Part shown: positions 50,787-62,446 of the stretch, piece by piece | Layout of the letters: each line of letters starts with the position of its first letter | Position numbering within the stretch: position 1 is the stretch's first letter | Origin: Symbiodinium natans | Lineage: Eukaryota; Sar; Dinophyceae; Suessiales; Symbiodiniaceae | DNA: 64,000 nucleotides | Direction: 5' to 3' | Assembly: GCA_905221605.1 (NCBI GenBank) | Contig: CAJNDS010001802.1 | Coordinates: 62,001-126,000, forward strand | Translations under genes and position numbers: made by a program | The notes under the pieces: model-generated | What the model was told of the DNA's origin: nothing | What the model saw: only the letters and a program-made list of their open reading frames with translations | Database searches by the model: none

Positions 50787-52999
50787 GGCGCCGGGCAGCA
50801 AGAGCGATGCCTTAAGCCTGAAGAATCTACGGCAACGTGCCATCAATGAGCGGCTTGTCTGCGCTTGACCACCCGGCACAGAGGCTTCAGCTGAAGAAGC
50901 CGCAGCCCATGTGGAACTCAAACGGGACAGGCCGGCTCACAGTTCGGGGTGACGACGTGGCACTCGCATCTGCCATCGACAAACGCACCAGCAACTCGGC
51001 ACACTCCGCTCAATGGATGCTTTCTGTGTTCGAAACAAACCGCCTCCGACCCCAGACGGCCGCTGGACCGGCAAAGTGCCCTGGCGAAGGGTTCGACCAT
51101 CAAACGTGCTAGACTTAATATCTATGGCGGAGTATGGCGGATTGGACGGGGCATTCTTGGCAGGACAAAGGCATCCATCATCATGCGACCATTGCCCGCC
51201 TCGCTGGGCAGTGGGCTGGGCTGCCTCCCCATCATCCCGTCTGAAACATCAAAATCATGTCCCCAAGCCCCATGACTTTGTACAGCGGATAACACATGAC
51301 ATGTACCAGTTACCAGCTTCTGACTTGGCAAGCTTCCCAGCTCTGTGTGACGTTCTACATGGTTCCACATATGCCGGGCCTGCTACGGGCAAGCTTCTGC
51401 AGTTCCTTCGGGATGAAAGCCGAGGCTGGTATCGGTTGTGAAAGCGCACGCAATGTCAGCACCAAACCCTGGAGACTTACCCATTCAGGGACAAAACAGC
51501 TTGGAGGAATCCAGATTCAAAATCACACGCTGAGAAACATCGGAGCCCTTAAGCCGCTAAACACATTGTTTTTGAAGCACCCATTTTATACAGTGAACCC
51601 TCAAAGCCCCAATTCGAATTGTATGGTTCGTCTGATCCCAAGGCCTCACAACCATTCATAGAGCTCGAAGACTCCACCCTAAACCCTTAACCCGAAACCC
51701 ACCCTCAAGCCCTCGCGTATTCAAGAATTGAGGCTCAGATACCGCGGAAAGCGCCACAAAATCGCCAGTTCAGTCCTGATACCTGTGGCATGCATCCTGC
51801 AAAGACTCGGAGGTCTTCAAGTGTTCTAGTTCTGCAGGGTGGAACCTTGCCAGCCAAAATGTCGAGCAACACAAGCAGGAGCACAGCAGGATGTTGTTGC
51901 CCCAGGCCACGGCGTGTAGGTCAAAAGAAACTCGTCCTGGCAACTAACACAAATTTGTAAGCCTATACGCCGGTTCGATCCGACTCGGCTGGCCTCCCAC
52001 ATTTGGGCCAACAAAAGGCTCTCTTCAACAGCAGCTGGGCAACCGCCTTTGTCGAATCCGACATCGATGCTGGTCGTACAGTCGTCGGTGCTTCTGACTG
52101 AGGTTGCGACTGCCCGCATACTTTTGCCGAATTTGCCTCCAGGTCATGAAAAACGTGAAGGAATGAGCACAAACCCGATCAAAACGACTTTGCCAGTCAA
52201 CGAATCACCACACCAAGCACATGTCGCCATGGCCTTTGGTGCGCATGTAGCGCAGTGAAAGATTGGAAGTCAAACACACGTGGTCCTGCACAAGATGTGG
52301 TAACCCATGTGCCCATTGAAATTGTCCGCCTGCGCGGTTTATCCCGAACACAAGCGGCTGCAAAACTCCCACCTTGAAAACTTGCAGTTGTGGCAGGGTA
52401 CAGAACCTCAAGCGAGAAAGCTGCGAAATGGTGTACACAACATGCGGGCTCATGTTCCCGCGCCTTATCCGGCACACTAAGCAACCGCTGCAATACCCGG
52501 AGAAGCAGCAAAACGACCTGACACGCTGCACACCAGCACAAGGGTACAGACCTTGCTGTTGCAATTGGTTGTCCTGGCCTTTTTAATTGGCAATACTTTG
52601 TCGCCGTTGTCGCCCCGCACTCCGGGAACAAGTGCCTGGCCATCCGCGGGCAATACGCAAGTCATGCATGCCCCGAACACTCCCCGAACACTCTGGCACT
52701 TGTCAACATGCATAATGGTAGATAGCTGCTGGCAGCCTGAAACAGCACCACTACGAGCGAAGACTCTGCCGATCCTGGCGCGTTCCGTTCCGATTCCAAA
52801 AGCAAAATCCCGGGTCCAATTGAAGCAAAATGCGCCGATGCAAAGACTCCTAGCGTTTGACGACAAAGCGCGCACCTTTTACTTGTTTTCATGCCTTTTG
52901 ACGAACGGTAGCCGCGGTCCCAGTGCAAGAAGCCTACCAACTACGGGCCGGTTCGAGGCGCCGGGAGGCGGCTTGCGAGCAGTGCGGGGCCGCCGCGGA
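50787..52999. other. Unassigned; scattered minus-strand coding-like frames
   Basis: Minus frames at 52080-51990 (SDSTKAVAQLLLKRAFCWPK) and 51103-50918 have fair composition but no splice chain or known motif. The bL12 promoter and 5' UTR should lie just above 50786. Confidence 0.4.
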
Positions 53000-54510
53000 C
53001 CTCAAACGAGGACCTCGTGCAGGTCAGGTGCCTCGCCCGCATCACAAAGGTCACCCCCAGGCGGCAGCTCCAAGAGGGAGACCGCATAGGCGCGCATAGC
53101 AGCGACCGCGAGGAAGCCAGACCTGCGCGGGACCCAGGCTGGCAGCGCGGTGCCGCGCGAGGCACCGAAGCGCCTGCCAACCTCGACCCCGACAACGACG
53201 AGACGCGCCCGTCGCGCGCTCGGGGTATGTTTGGCGCCGCTTGCGACGAGCGGCGGCCTGGACTGCCGCGCCAAGGCGTGCGGCGGCGCCCGGCTGCGGC
53301 TCGCCGCCCTGCGTGACCGGACTGACGATGGTTGCGTCAATCGCGAGCTGCGCCCCGTGCCAAGGGGGCAGGCCGTTCGCGACGACCTCAATGCAACGCG
53401 CGTCGCTGACAGGAACATCGATGTTCATGTCGGCGAGCCTGATGTTGCGGGCAACGCGCGCGCCGCTCTCCCGGCAGACGCGGGCGACCGCGTGCTCAAG
53501 TGGGAGGGCTTTGGACGCCAACACACCGGACGTCGCACAGGCTGAGCGGTGGTCGCCCAGCGGGTCGAGGCGGCCTCGGCAACGACGGGTGCGCGGCGCC
53601 AAGGGGCGGCAAGCGCAGCCGTCGCAGAAGGAGCACGCGGAGGTGTTCGGCGGGCAGGGCGACAGCGGCAGACGTAGGGAGCACTGCGAAGGCCCGTGCG
53701 GAGGGTGAGGTGCTGCACCTCAGCGCTCCAATCGGGCGCCGGCAAGCCAGCCTCACGCACTCGCGTTGCGGCCGTGGGCTGGTGGCATCCCGGCATGCGG
53801 CTCACGGAGGCAAGCTTGCAGCCGTGTTGCATCAGCCGGGAAGCGCTGGAGCAGCGCAGGAAAGTCATCCTGCCACGAGGCCCAGTAGGCGGCCGGGGCA
53901 CCGGAGGTGGCAGATCGCAGACCCAGGCCCCCCAACCCAAGCGGTAGCTGCGCCGTGGCAAGGGCATCAGCCGGTAGCTCGGGCGCTGCATGCGATCATG
54001 TTCACGGGAGCAAGCGGCGGTGCAGTGCGGAGGAAGCATACGGAGGAGGTAGTTGGCGCAGGTCGACGCGCAGAAAATAGCAGCAACCAGGCCGACTGCA
54101 AGTCGCCGAAGGTGGGGATTCGCTCGAGGAGGGCATCCTGGCTGCGGCGCCGGTCCCGCAAGTGCACAAATGCCTCAGTGCCGAGCGACGCACCGAGCAC
54201 GACGAGCCCTTGCTGCTCGGGGGGCAAGGTCCAAGCCCCGACCCAAACGCCCGTGGCAGAGCTGGGGTCTGGTTGGAGTGCAGCGAGCTTCGGCGGTTCC
54301 TCCCCTGTTGCGTTCCAAACACGGGTCTTGCCGTGGTTGAGCTGGACCCGGGCATGATCCCAGAGGGCAGCGGCGAGGACACCATAAAAAGTGGCGACGC
54401 GCTCTGGGGAGCAGACGAGTAGATGTCGTCGAAGAACGCAAACACCCTTTCGCCTGGCTGCAACGCAGCTGCAATGGCTTCAAGGGCTCCAACCCTGTCC
54501 GCATCGCGAA
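53000..54510 (-). pseudogene. Retroelement copy A, 5'-truncated RT-endonuclease remnant
   Basis: Minus strand, from the RT palm to the C-terminus, in broken frames. RT box near 54440: ERVFAFFDDIY with the Asp-Asp pair. Then LPPEQQGLVVLGASLG near 54230, LQSAWLLLF near 54070, LGGLGLRSATSGAPAAYWAS near 53930, RVLLLRRLRLPP near 53640, LDPLGDHRSACATSGVLA near 53555, and the endonuclease core VANGLPPWHGAQLAIDATIV near 53390, closing with a stop after DLHEVLV at 53002. Several frameshifts separate these blocks. Everything 5' of the RT palm is missing, as expected for 5' truncation during target-primed reverse transcription. GC content is visibly higher than in surrounding genes. The family is common in dinoflagellates. 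Confidence 0.85.
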
Positions 54511-54551
54511 GCGGAGGACGCCTCGGAGCTGGGTTGGAGCGCTTTGGAGCG

Positions 54552-57500
54552 TCAGCGCGCGTCGGCGCAGCTCAGATGCGAGATCGATGTCGTCGAGCTG
54601 TTCAAGGCCGAGGCGCCACCCGTGGCGGCGGCGCTCACCCGCTGCTCAGCTTGCGTCGGAGCAGCGGCGGCAGCCGCAGCATCATCAGCGGACGGGGCGG
54701 CGACCGGCGCCGAAGACTCTTGGATCCTGCTTCCGCGTCCGGCTCTGCGGCCACGACGCCCTCCACCTCGCCCTGGCCGTTGTTGGGCAGCGCCTGGGGC
54801 GCGCTCCGAAACAGCGGCAGCGACCTCGTCGTCCTGCGAGTTTTTTTTTCCCACGCACCTTTTTACTCGCGGGGAGTCTGCGCTCTTCCTGCTTCTGCGG
54901 CTGCTGCTGCTGCCGCTGCTACTACGAGCATTGGGTGTAGGGCGGCTGCGGCCCATGCCCCGCCAGGAGCACCCCCAGAGCGAGCTCCTGCCTTCGAGCA
55001 GGTCAACCTGTTCGCCCACTGGAAGCTCTAGCAGCGTGCACGCATGGGCGCGGAGCGCCGCGAGCGCTGCCAGGGTGGTCCACCGGTGCACCATCGCTTG
55101 GCGGGCCGCTGCCGCGCACCATGGCGCGCGTTGGCGCGCACGGGCGCGGGCGAGCAAGCGCAGGAAGGTGAAGGTGCCCTGGCTGAAGCGCCCGCCCAGT
55201 TCAACCCCGAAGACGACCAGCTTGCAGCGGCGGGCGCACCGTAGTTCTGGGTATGCTCGCAGTTTGCGGTCGATGGCCTGACGGAGGGCGAGTCCCGGTT
55301 CCCGATCCGCCTGCGGGCGGGGCTCGCCGTCACGCCTCAAAGGGCTTACGATCGTGGTGTCAACCGCGATCTGGGCACGTTGCCAGATCGGAAGGTTGTT
55401 GGCGACGACCTCGATTCTGCGCCCATCCGCGGCCGGAAGATCAAGGTTGAGATCGCGCAGGGAAACATTCGTGGCAACCCGCGCTCCTGCCTCGCGGCAA
55501 ATGCGCGCTGCTGCACGTTCGAGGGGGCCAGCACGACGGGCCAGCACCCCGACCTGCGCGCACGCGGACCGGTGGTCCCCGAGCGCGTCGAGGTTGCCTC
55601 CGCAAGGGCATCGCGCGGGTGTAAGCGGCAGCGGTAGCCTCAGCCGGCGAAGCAGTAGGACGCGGTACTCGGCATCGGGCACGTCTGTGTCCCAGCTCGT
55701 TGGGAGGGCCGTGAAAGCGCAGCTCGCAGCGTCGCCACTCTTGCGAGCAACGTTGCCCATGAGGTTGCTCGGATCGCAAGTACTCTGCAGCCTGAGCGGC
55801 GGCGCGAATGCTTGGGGGCGTGCCAGCCGCCTTTACATCGAGAAGTGGGCGGACAAGTTCTGCAAGCACGCCCGGCTGTCGGTCACGCAGCACCTGCAAC
55901 GTGTCCGCCCAAGATGCCCAATAGGCAGCGCGACGTTGCCTTTCAGCGGACCCGAGCCCCAGGCCTCCTATAGTCGAAGGGGGAGTTGGGCTCGCCGCGC
56001 GCTCAGTTCCGGCAGCGTCCGCGTGTCACCGCCCCCCGCCAGCAGAGTTGCTAGGCAGCTGCGGACTGCGGCGTCATGTTGGGCTGCAAAGTCCGCCGTG
56101 TCAGTTGGGGCGAGGGTCCAGCCACGCACTCTGCGGGATTCGCTGAAGCAGGCGGTCGTGCTCAAGCAACTTTTGGGCCAGCTTGTCCGCGATGAACGCA
56201 CGGCGCCCAATCGGGCTACCCAGCACCACTATCCCTTGCTGCGAAGCGGGGAGCGCCCAGCTGCCAGTCCAGCATGGGTTCGCGGGGTCCTCTGGCGGCA
56301 GTGCTGCGAGCAGCCCCGGCGGTTCCTCGCCCGCGCTGTTCCAAGCGCGGGTCTTGCCGAGGTGCGCGCGAATGTTCGCATGCCTGAGAAGGGCCTCGCG
56401 GACGATGTGGAACTGGTTCGCCGTATGCTCTGGCGGGCCTGTGACGTATACGTCGTCGAGGAAGGCGAAGAGCTGGTCCGTCGAGCGCAGGCGGGCTTGC
56501 ACTGCCGTCAGCGCCGCATGCTGCCCCAATGCGAACAGGGCTGACATTAGGGGGTCCCCCTGTTCCCCGCCTTCTCCCTGGCGCACTTCGTGCGCTGTGC
56601 CTTGGGCGTCGTAGAACAAATAGGTCCTGGGGGATCCATAAAACAGCGCGGCATACGGCAAAATGTCGCTCAGTTCGGGTCGTGCAGCGATTGCTGCGAG
56701 CATGCTGTGGCGCGAGATGTGGTCGTACGCCCCGACGCCATGGACGCTCAGTACGGTGGTTTGTGGGTCACGCTCGGTGGCCGCCCGCACCAACCGCTGC
56801 AATGTTCCGCCCCAGCCTTTGTGCTGAGCGCATATTGGAAGGGGGCGCACGCTCGCTGGAACTCGTCCCCATACTGTTGTGCGAGTGCGCGCAACCACCC
56901 GCCGGAAGGCGTCGCCCATCACCAAAGCTCACACACCGCCCGTGGGTTTGGATAGCACCACCATGCGGCCGAGGCGCAGGGCGGGTATGATCGCTGCCGG
57001 CACTTGTCCGGAAGCGAGTTTGCGGGCGGCATGGGTTAACAGCTGCGCGCAGTCTTCATCGTCCAGCAGCACCCGCAGGTGCTCCCCTGTGCATCCCGAC
57101 GGTCCCGCAGCGGCGCCCTTCCGCGATGTACGGACATTGGTGATGAGCCGATCACGGCATAACTCAACGGGCCTCATGCTGTTGCGACACAGCTCTGGGT
57201 CAACGGGAATTTGAGGTTCAGGTGGCCGCCGGAGTGGGTCACGTAAGGCTGCGAGTGTCTCCTGGCTTGTAGGCGCGAGTGGCAGAGCAGAGGCTCACCA
57301 AGGTGGGCTAGGGCTGCAGCTCGTTCGGAGCGACGGCGGAGGTCGACATGTTCGGCCTCTGCCCCGTTTGCTACATATCCCTCGGACGGCCGGGCCGCCT
57401 CCCTCGCCGCTGGTGCTGCTGCGGCTGCGCCATGGCGGAGCAGTTCGGGCCAGTGCCCCGCCAGGAACGCTTGTTCGCGGCATCGCAGTTCCTGAACCGG

Positions 57501-58054
57501 CACGCAGGATTGGCCTGGGGCACGGAACAACAGCATGCGGGGCGCCAACATGAAGAGCTTCCATCCGTCACACTCGTCTTCGATGGTGGCGGCGTCGAGC
57601 AACGCCTCCAACGCCGTTCGAGTCCCTGAGCTGCAGCGGGCGGAGGGTGCCGAGGTGGCTGCGCAGTGTCGGCGACGAGGCAGGGTGTGCCGGCACAGGC
57701 TCTGGGACTGCCTCGGCATCATCCTCCTGAGCGTGCGCGGCGGCGCATGCTGGGTCACCGCGGCGGCAGCGTCCACGGCCCTTCCCCTGTGCACCACGTT
57801 CTCGGCGCCCGCGGCCATGTGGGTTTCCGCCGTTCGCCGCGGCGGCGGCCATGACTGCGTCGTCGGCGTCCGGAGTCAGTGCCAAGCTGCCCGCTGCTAC
57901 GTCGGGGTCGTCTAGTCCGCCGCCCCCTGGCGCACGGCCTCGATTCCCCGTGCTGCGCAGGCCGCTTTTTCTTTTTTTTGTTCTTGTCATCGGTGTCGGC
58001 CCAGCCACTTGCAGCACAAACCGGGCAACGCATGTCATCCGGAATTGTGGCCAC
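54552..58054 (-). pseudogene. Retroelement copy B, nearly full-length RT plus RLE-type endonuclease
   Basis: In order on the minus strand: zinc-finger-like CPVC near 58027; a helical linker (ATIEDECDGWKLFMLAPRML) near 57600; RT fingers GAAAGPSGCTGEHLRVLLDD at about 57110; an in-frame TGA at 56931-56929; RT motif A VHGVGAYDH near 56742 with the catalytic Asp replaced by His (codon CAT at 56742-56740); GEGGEQGDPL; and FLDDVY with the Asp-Asp pair intact near 56460. After LGSPIGRRAF come the thumb region and, in one 402-codon frame (55760-54552), the CCHC knuckle CPCGGNLDALGDHRSAC and a restriction-like endonuclease core DLNLDLP and IAVDTTIVSPL. About 34 codons near 56890-56785 read in a shifted frame, flanked by compensating indels. 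The architecture matches R2/NeSL-type LINEs. Not functional. Confidence 0.88.
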
Positions 58055-58299
58055 GGCCGGAACGCGTAAGAAAATATGGGCCGCTAGGAGACCGCCATGT
58101 CGGCCGAGGGAGAACAGGGCGGGGGCTATGGCGTCCTCTTGCTCGCAGTCCTCCTCCCCCTGGCGGATCTGCGGCAGCGACCGGCAGTCCCACCAACAAT
58201 ATGCTGGCCTTGCAACGGCGCCACTGGCTCACGCGTCTGGGTTTCAGTGCTTTCCCCAGCTTGGGGATGATGAGTCTTTGACCCCGACTTGGTTTTGAG

Positions 58300-59900
58300 C
58301 AGCCGTTCATCTGTCAATGCTCATGTCCAGTATGTGGCAGCCAGCTGCCAGATTGCTCGCAACATGTTGGCGGGCTTGAAGCTCGGAGATGCTCGGAGCA
58401 TAGTACTGGATGGTTCGGCGAACAATGTGCCCGGCCGTTAGTAGTGTACATATTCGAGAACAGATTCTTTCTCCGGCGCGACATCGCGGAGCGCTGATGC
58501 GGCCGTCGAGGGACACGAGCGTCAGTCCGGGTGGACGTGTCCTGGATCGTGGGCACCAGATGCCGGGATTGACCGCGTCCAGCGCTCGCCAGCATTGTGC
58601 GCGGGTGTCTGCGCAAACGCCTCGTGGGGCAGTGCGCGCGGGCAAGGGTTAGCATCTGCCGCGTCGGGCCCGAGAGCTCCCTCAACCTCGTCCGCTACCT
58701 GTTCGACGACGTGCGCCACCGCGCGCCGGCCGCGCCCCCGACCCCGTCCTCGGCGACAGGGGCCGGAAACAGCGGGTTGTGGCAATGCCCAGTGGCGCAC
58801 GCAACGAAAGCACTTCAGTGGTCTCCCAAAGCATTGAGATGCCCCTGGCAGCTGCACGAGTGCTGCAAGTGCGGGGCGCGAGCAGGAGTGGCAAGCGAAC
58901 GCGGCACTCGGAAGAGGTCACTGGGATTGGTGACATCCGCATGCGTCGGCATGACACAGGTGCAGCGGCTGGCACTGCAAAACGCGCGCTTGTCACCCGC
59001 GAGGGACATGCTGTCGTACGCGCTCCTACCGTCCAGCGACACCCACACGGCTTCCGGGCGTGTGGCAGTGCTGAGGCTAAACTGGAATGGATCGAGGAAA
59101 ACACACAAATGCTCGTTCATCATTCCGGAGCCCCCGTTGGAAACCTGCATCAGCATCAGCGGCTCGCCGTTGGAGCTCAGGTTGCTGCGACATTGCTGGC
59201 TCATGTGGATGGCAAGTGGCGGCTGCGTGACGCCCTCGTCCTCCCCCTTCGCGCAGCAGTGAGGTTTTTTTGCGTCTAGCAGCAGAGCCACGTACAGGAC
59301 GAAGTCGGTGCCTTCTCGTAGCAGAAAAGGCGGACGCCCGTCTTTTTTCACGCACACTTTTGCGCCAGCGCACAGGACTGTGTCTCGGGGCGGGTTCGAG
59401 CACACACTGGCTGGGTGTCGGCACGCGGGTGGGGTTCCCTTGTCCGGGTGACAAGCGCGACGATGGTGGTTCCAAGGGCAAGTTGAGCCCCATGCCACAG
59501 GGGCAGGCCGTTTGCGACCACTGAGCACGAGGCCACGGGCATGGGTGCGGCCGGGTAGTGAGAAACTCTGACAGGAACGTAGTGCACCCGCCAAAACGCA
59601 GCGGACAGTGACAACGACGCACCTGAAGGAGGCGCCCGCGCACGACCTGCCGCAGGGTGCGCACTGACCTGCCGACACTGCTGCACTGCGTGACCTTGAC
59701 TTTCAGATGCCGAGCTAGAGCACGTCGCCGCCACGCCAGCGTGGCGCTCGATGCCAGTCGGGACAGCTGGGGTGGTCGCCATTCCTGCGTGGGCCGCACA
59801 TGCTTTTCTTCCAAAAGCCTGGACAACCAGGTGTGGCGACCGGAACGTCTTGTTGCAGAAGGCCAATGGCGCACTTCTCCAAGGAGCGCGCCTACCCAGA
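58300..59900 (-). pseudogene. Debris of at least two further retroelement copies
   Basis: Minus-strand fragments out of normal order. Endonuclease core SVVANGLPLWHGAQLALGTT near 59550-59490, with the metal-binding Asp changed to Gly. RT fingers GGSGMMNEHLCVFLD at about 59132-59090, only 20 residues from RT motif A VSLDGRSAYDS at 59039-59010 instead of the usual 100 or so, then knuckle CSCQGHLNALGDH near 58850. A second motif A, LTLVSLDGRISA, lies at 58525-58490. Order and gaps show insertion of copies into one another, or internal deletion. Confidence 0.75.
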
Positions 59901-60302
59901 GTTATTTGGTTTTTCTCGCTCTAATCGGTCGGGGCCGCTATGTCATGGGCAGACAGCTCGGCGCGGGCGCCTGCCCGCCCGCCAGCAGGTCGCTGAGCGG
60001 GACTACCACGCGCTGCATCCGCCGGCTCCGTGCGCGCGCAGCGCTGACAGTGCAGCGAATATGCTCCTGCAGTCTCGCGCCGGCGCGCGCTGGCGGGAGC
60101 TGCGCCAGCAACCTGAAGAACGTCAGAGTGCCATCACTGCTTACAAGACCGATGTTGGGGTTGCACTTTGACGCAGGGACACTTGTAGGGTCAACCGCGA
60201 GCTGGCCGCCACTCCAACGAGGAAGGCCGTTGCCGTTTGCAATGACCTTTATGCGCCGCTCGTCTTGCCGCTGGACGACAAGGTTGAGGTCACGCAAGAG
60301 CG

Positions 60303-60310
60303 TGTTAGTG
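60303..60310. repeat. Target-site duplication, left copy
   Basis: TGTTAGTG, identical to 61358-61365, flanking the inserted DNA transposon. Confidence 0.85.
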
Positions 60311-61357
60311 TTATGAGAATCTTTAGCAGCCACAGACTGGAATTCAGGAAATATTTATCTTATCATTTATTTCTCATTTCTGGTATCATCCCCCAATCAT
60401 CTGGAAGAACATTTATCATCCCCGTGGCAGCTATCTCTTTTTATCACAGCCACCCAATTATCCGAAATATCATTTCTCATCTGCCTGGAAGTTATCATGC
60501 TTTTTATCATTTTACGCGGACGCCCAATTCATTCACGCGAGCCCGTGATTCGTGAATACTTTTTGTCAGCAGGCCCAGGTACATGTGGACATGGCACCCA
60601 GGCTGCGCCGCCACTGCCGCGCCTGTCCACTTGGGCTCGTCCGCTCCGACGTCGTCGCGCCCGCCCAGACGGGAAAAAATCCCCCAGAACGATGCAACGA
60701 ACGATGGGCCTGGGGAGGAGAAAAAAAGATAGGGCAAACGATAGGCTTGTGGAAGAGGATAAAAAATGATAAGGCAGACGATAAAAAAATGATAATAAAA
60801 TGAGAAAGCATGAAAAAACACCGAGGCCTCCTGCAAATTCCTGGATTTCCAGAATTTCCACTCAGCTACCGACCAGACCCCGACCATGCAGTTCCGGTCT
60901 CCCAAAAATCATCATTTTTTTATTGTTTGTATTATCATCTTTTTATCCTCTTCCACCTGGTCTGTTGGCTCCTACGCGGATCTGTCATTGCTTCTATCTC
61001 CGGGCGCTGGGCCTGCCCAACCATCCCCGACCCGATCTTCCCTTCTCCAAGGTTCCCCCCCCTCGCCCCCTTCCCGCCCCTCAACGCCGCGTGGCCCCGG
61101 ACCTGAGCCCTCAGGCATCAGCCTGGGCTTTCTACGTCACATTCACGCCTGAAGTGGTGGCACGCATAAGACGATTGCGGGCCCACAATGCGGCCATAAT
61201 GCAACGATAACCAATAGGTACAAAGAATGATAGTTGTAATGATGATGAGAGTACGACCGCAGGGAAGACGGTAAAGGTGATGATAGAGCAGATGATACAT
61301 AAATGATAAAATAATAGATTTCAACATGCACAGTCTGTCCTTGCAAAATTGTCATAA
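60311..61357. mobile_element. Non-autonomous DNA transposon, 1,047 bases
   Basis: The ends read inward as TTATGAGAATCTT and TTATGACAATTTT, followed at 21 and 19 bases by ACAGACTG in both, giving imperfect terminal inverted repeats of about 28 bases. It is flanked by the 8-base duplication TGTTAGTG. AT-rich subterminal regions carry many TTATCAT motifs, oriented inverted between the two sides. An internal inverted repeat pairs 60748-60795 with 60908-60956 (GTGGAAGAGGATAAAAA and AATAAAAAAATGAT in each arm). No transposase frame is visible. An 8-base duplication is compatible with hAT, P, Merlin or MULE-type transposases; the family is not assigned. Confidence 0.85.
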
Positions 61358-61365
61358 TGTTAGTG
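61358..61365. repeat. Target-site duplication, right copy
   Basis: TGTTAGTG, identical to 60303-60310. Confidence 0.85.
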
Positions 61366-61560
61366 GCGACCGTGGCCCCAGCCTCGCGGCACACAAGACG
61401 CAGCGCGTTCGAGCGGAACAGCTCGCGAGCGCAACAAACCCACACGTGGGCAAGAGGCACGGCGGTGCCGCCGGCGCGTGCGCAAGGCAGGGGCGAGGGG
61501 CAGCTGCAGGCGGCGCAGCATACCGGGGGAAGTAGGGCCGTTGCAGCACACTGCCCACCC

Positions 61561-62094
61561 GCGGGTGCCCTTGCGGAGGTCTATCTATTGCGAGCCGCCT
61601 TGGGCCGCAGAAGTTGGCGGAGCATCGGGTGTTTCATCGATCGTCACCCACTCGAGGGCCCAGGCATTGACCTCGCGCCGGGGCCGTGCCGCATTCCCCG
61701 CAAAACAACAACGCAGAAGCACCTCCTGCTCGCCGCAGGTGACTTGAACAATCCGAGAGGTTCCGCTACAGGTCTTGGACGACACCTTTCATGCAAGCCA
61801 AGCTCGAGATGCAGCAAAATGCCGCAGTCTTTGAGGAGCTGATCAACCACAGCTCCTCAGCCTCCCTGTTTGAGTCGGTATGAGTGCGCCGTCCACGTCT
61901 GCACTGCCTCGGGGCCCTCCCACCAGCGCAAGCCTCGCAGCGAGCGGGACGGACGAACTGGAGCATCTTACCCCACCTCTCTCACCGTGGGAGGCGGGGT
62001 CAAAGTATTGCGGCTCTGGGTTCGTCAATTCACGCGTCTGCATGTGGGCCTTGCTGCAAATCGGAACGTTGCCACACAGCGCCACCAGCAACCA
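61561..62094. other. Unassigned; possible minus exon
   Basis: The minus frame at 61780-61600 reads SRIVQVTCGEQEVLLRCCFA and then VNAWALEWVTIDETPDAPP, coding-like, but unrecognised and without confirmed splice sites. Confidence 0.35.
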
Positions 62095-62446
62095 CACACA
62101 CGGAGATAAGAGAGTAAACTCTCACTGGCTTCCCTGTCCGAAGATCTTATGCATGGTGACGAAATTGTGGCCTTACACGAAAAACCTGATCCATCCATCT
62201 GCCGGCCACTGTGGCAGCAAACAACTTTAAGGGTACTTTGGGGTGGCCTTTCGATTGCAGGTACACAGTGGTGATCAGCCACTGCATCCACTCCAATGAC
62301 TTGGCTTCGTTGGGCAAGGCTAGTCACTGGAGCCCTTGCCCCCCTGCATACAACACATTCACCGTCAGTCTTCTATACGAAATGTCCGGCCAAGCCTCAG
62401 AGACTTTCCAAAACCCTTAGCTTAGAATAAGGGTGCACACACACAC
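62095..62446. repeat. 352-base direct repeat, copy 1
   Basis: Matches 62880-63231 at a constant offset of 785 bases with two substitutions that I can see (CATACAAC against CATAAAAC; AATAAGG against AATCAGG). Ends in a short CA tract. The shared minus frame (MTSLAQRSQVIGVDAVADHH) is a by-product of the duplication and not otherwise supported. Confidence 0.95.

Larger units (their letters stand above)
59938..61560 (-). pseudogene. Retroelement copy D, endonuclease domain split by a DNA transposon
   Basis: The upstream part (61560-61366) encodes the end of the knuckle region, RAVPLERAA and VCREAGATVATN. The downstream part (60302-59938) resumes TLLRDLN and continues VIANGNGLPRWSGGQLAVDP. Removing bases 60311-61365 restores one frame, VATNTLLRDLNL, equal in length to copy B (VATNVSLRDLNL). 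So this copy was inserted into after it had already integrated. Confidence 0.85.

Noticed and set aside
51961..52000. GGTTCGATCC, resembling a tRNA T-loop
   Set aside because: The flanking bases cannot form the five-pair T stem, and no acceptor or D arm is present.
53500..56544. Plus-strand open frames of 285-396 codons
   Set aside because: They mirror the minus-strand retroelement, where high GC keeps opposite frames open; all conserved RT and endonuclease motifs are on the minus strand.
58597..58800. YLFDDV on the plus strand, resembling an RT catalytic box
   Set aside because: No other RT motif is in that frame and all neighbouring RT fragments are on the minus strand.
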